A DNA stretch of 64,000 bases from Branchiostoma floridae (lineage: Eukaryota; Chordata; Leptocardii; Amphioxiformes; Branchiostomatidae): NCBI RefSeq assembly GCF_000003815.2, contig NC_049987.1, forward strand, positions 9,319,100 through 9,383,099. The letters run 5' to 3'. Position 1 is the stretch's first letter, and every line of letters begins with the position of its first letter. Positions 61,425 through 64,000 of the stretch are shown piece after piece. The notes under the pieces were generated by a model. That model worked only from the letters and a program-made list of their open reading frames with translations. It was not told where the DNA came from and made no database searches. A program made the translations under genes and the position numbers.

Positions 61425-62015
61425 TCACGTTTCCCAAGGCTTGGAGAAAAAGCTATTAGGAGACCGGGCACTACATTTGCTGTGTGAACGCTTTACGTCC
61501 ACTGTAAAGAAATCGTGATTGTGGGAGGCTTGGAAAGTGTTGTAGTAGACTTCTCGTGAAACTTCATTTCCCCGAGGCGCTGCTCAAAAGACACTGCACA
61601 TCATGCACAATGACAGACCAAGGAGCTTTTCCGATCCCCGGCGCATCCGAAGCGTAAAAGCTTGGGATAAAAACTTAAGGCACTTTAACTCACCGGTGTA
61701 CCAATCGTATTTGCGAGGAGCTTTCGAGGTGGAAACAATGTTATCAACTGCCCTCATTGTGAAACGTCTATTTATCTAACCACAAGGCAAAAAGACATTA
61801 GACGTCAAGCACGGAGCTATTAGGACACCGGCCGTGACATCCACAACGCCAAAGTGTCCGGCAAAAACTTTCATACTGCCGACTGCCTGCCCAAATAGTT
61901 GTGATGGAGGCAATGGAGGAGATGTTTTCAACGCATTACATCTTGAAAGCTCAGCTCCCCGAGGCACAGGGTAAAACACATTAGCGAAGCTATTTGGTCA
62001 CCAGTTTCTAACTTC
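61425..62015. repeat. Degenerate tandem repeat, about 140-210 bp spacing
   Basis: Four diverged segments share a CCCGAGGC..AAAAGAC block followed by GGAGCTATTAGGACACCGG-like sequence (near 61438, 61575, 61784 and 61962). No coding frame. Confidence 0.4.
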
Positions 62016-64000
62016 CAACTTCGTTGACTTCCAGAGAGCACGGGAGCTCTACTGTGGATGTGCCTGAAGCTTGGTGTCCATTTGCAAACTGTGAATGCAT
62101 ATGACTATGGACCACAAAATGAGTTGAAACAGTTCACATGCCCCCCCAAAATGTTCTTGAACGCCCTAGCAATTAAATATAGTAGGTACTTCGCTATGTA
62201 TCAGACTTTTCAGTGTGAATATTACTGCACAACGGTAACTTTGGCTTGTTCAAAACTTCAGTTAAAAACTTAGTTCTTAATTCTGTTGAATGTACAGACC
62301 CAATAGAAGATTGAAGACGCTGTTTGAAGTTGACCCTTGAGACACGTATTGCTGTTGGAGCCTGACCTAAGTTCAGCTCACGGGGATCTCATTTCCTCGC
62401 CATGTCCACGGATGATGATGGCCCGCGTGGTGACAGCGGGGAGTGGTAACATCCCCACTCCACAAGGCCATTGACCGCTCTGCGACCGAACCATTTGACA
62501 GAGCGCTCAACGAATTTCATAGAAAAAATATCTCGGTTTGTTTGTTTTGTTATTTTTTTTCAGTCGTGCCTTTATATTTTTCAATGTATTTCGGTGAATG
62601 ATATGATGAAATCAAGGACAACACACATCAATTTAGGTCGCACCTACATCACAGCGTGATTGCAGTCTAGTAAATTGAAGCAAACACGCACACACAAAAA
62701 AACGGGCGTGGATACGAGCTTTTAGAAACTTAGAAACGATTCTAACGGTTGTATGTTCTCTCTAAATTGAACTTACATTGGAAGTAAGATAAATATCTTT
62801 CAATCGTGAATAACCGAAAGGTACGAGAGCAACAAAAGATCAGGATTCTCTGTCACAAATTAAGTGTAGAAACCGGTAAATTCCAGATCTAGAAAAAAAA
62901 ATCTGTTGACCAGAGGGTTTGTCCATTTTGTCTGGAATTTATAGAGAATTGATATCACATTGATATGGGTAATTCACAACGTACAAGTTTATCGTCTTCA
63001 ATAACAGAATTTCTCTCTGGAATCAAGTAGTACAATGCATCCTGACATGTAACAACCCCTGCATTGTGATAGGACAACAAATAAAAGAATGCCTTGACTC
63101 AACAAATTCCACAAACAGTTGTAAAAGCGCATTTTACTACAGTATTTAGTAAGATAGATTGTCTGTTACACCGCAGAAGATGCCATACGTTGTACATTTT
63201 ACAGTTGTTGTGCAATAACGTTTAATACGTTGACCTTGCAGGCATTTCAACAGTCGTGGTAAAGTATTTTCCTGGAGACATTAGCGCAACCCTAATGGCA
63301 AGGGCGCAAATTTAACGATCCATATTTCAACGCGGAAAGCATGCTAGAAACAAAGTCGTGAATTGTGGAGTAGAATTATGATTTCCTGACATATCTACAC
63401 AGTTGCAGGGGATTGCTAATTACGCTAGCCACAACAGGCGCCTTGTATCTACAGCCTATAAAGCCGTGGCTTGCGAACTTGTATTGCATTCGAAACATCG
63501 TGTACATTATGATAAGAGCTTGAATATTTGTCACAGACGAAGTGCTTCCCGCGGCAAACATTTCATGTTCATGTGGAGCCGCCTCGGAAACTTTCCTAAC
63601 TTACTGGGTACAATATGAAGCTACAGGTGTCCAAAACCTCTCCGTGTGATACTATTTGCCGTGCACAATTCTATGTTTGCATCACAAAGCACACAGACTA
63701 GGCATGTTCCAACTCAGAAAGTATATGTACCATACGAAAGGTCATATATAATATCGTACATATTGCACATGTGAGGAAGTGAAAAAAATAAAATGGGTAG
63801 AAAATCGTTCATACTCGCAAAAGAGGAAACGCCATTGCGATTAAAACTACACTGGTACAGAGGCATACTGTCTGCTTTTCTGTGGATCAATAGTGGCGAT
63901 TTTTACAACATGGCGTTCAATCAGTCTTAGGGATAACTGGGATTACCCTTGAAGTAGTCTAATCGTTGGTACGTACGCACGCACTGCTTCTATGAAAAAC

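Larger units (their letters stand above)
49854..64000. other. No gene seen; repeats only
   Basis: Elements at 52085, 52761, 58147, 60149 and 61425 are listed separately. Other frames are 124 codons or shorter, apart from those in the ACTC array, and none shows a domain. Confidence 0.6.

Noticed and set aside
1-64000. CRISPR arrays, operons, prokaryotic promoters
   Set aside because: The sequence is eukaryotic (introns, poly(A) signals, SINE/LINE traces); the tandem repeats lack a repeat-spacer layout.

Overview
The window looks like animal genomic DNA, most likely from a lancelet (Branchiostoma-like). It has long AT-leaning non-coding tracts, one spliced gene of 18 predicted coding exons, one intronless peptide-GPCR gene, many short inverted-repeat (MITE-like) elements, tRNA-derived SINE traces, a 5'-truncated LINE and long tetranucleotide arrays. 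The genus is inferred from style and from a bombesin-type receptor; no species marker is visible.

Positions 7081-21933 (+) hold a gene assembled here exon by exon. All 18 exons join in consistent phase to 5829 nt, a predicted 1942-residue protein. It starts with a TPR-like segment and a charged linker. A polymerase-beta-type nucleotidyltransferase of the GlnD/DUF294 kind follows (GS at residues 274-275, D-x-E at 286-288), then its usual helical partner domain. After that come about 22 kinesin-light-chain-like 42-residue TPRs and an ARM-like helical C-terminus. One intron is GC-AG. Nearly every long intron carries a repeat or MITE, and one MITE abuts a splice donor.

Positions 48373-49623 (+) hold an intronless class A GPCR of 416 residues, closest by recalled motifs to the bombesin/GRP/neuromedin-B receptor group. 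A poly(A) signal lies about 225 bp downstream.

The rest (1-7080, 22.6-48 kb, 49.9-64 kb) shows no gene I can support. It is rich in short transposons: a three-copy family ending near AACG..TTCACCTTTATCC, a three-copy family with a 55-bp perfect inverted repeat in one member, a three-copy AAGCAGAGGTTAGGCT family (one copy with a 9-bp target duplication), a 1.55-kb element with C-rich subterminal palindromic arrays inserted in a CCGG site, a 1.05-kb element bounded by ACCTCCATGAAA, several foldbacks, SINE traces and a LINE 3' end. Two assembly gaps are present (33526-33625 and 45150-46119).
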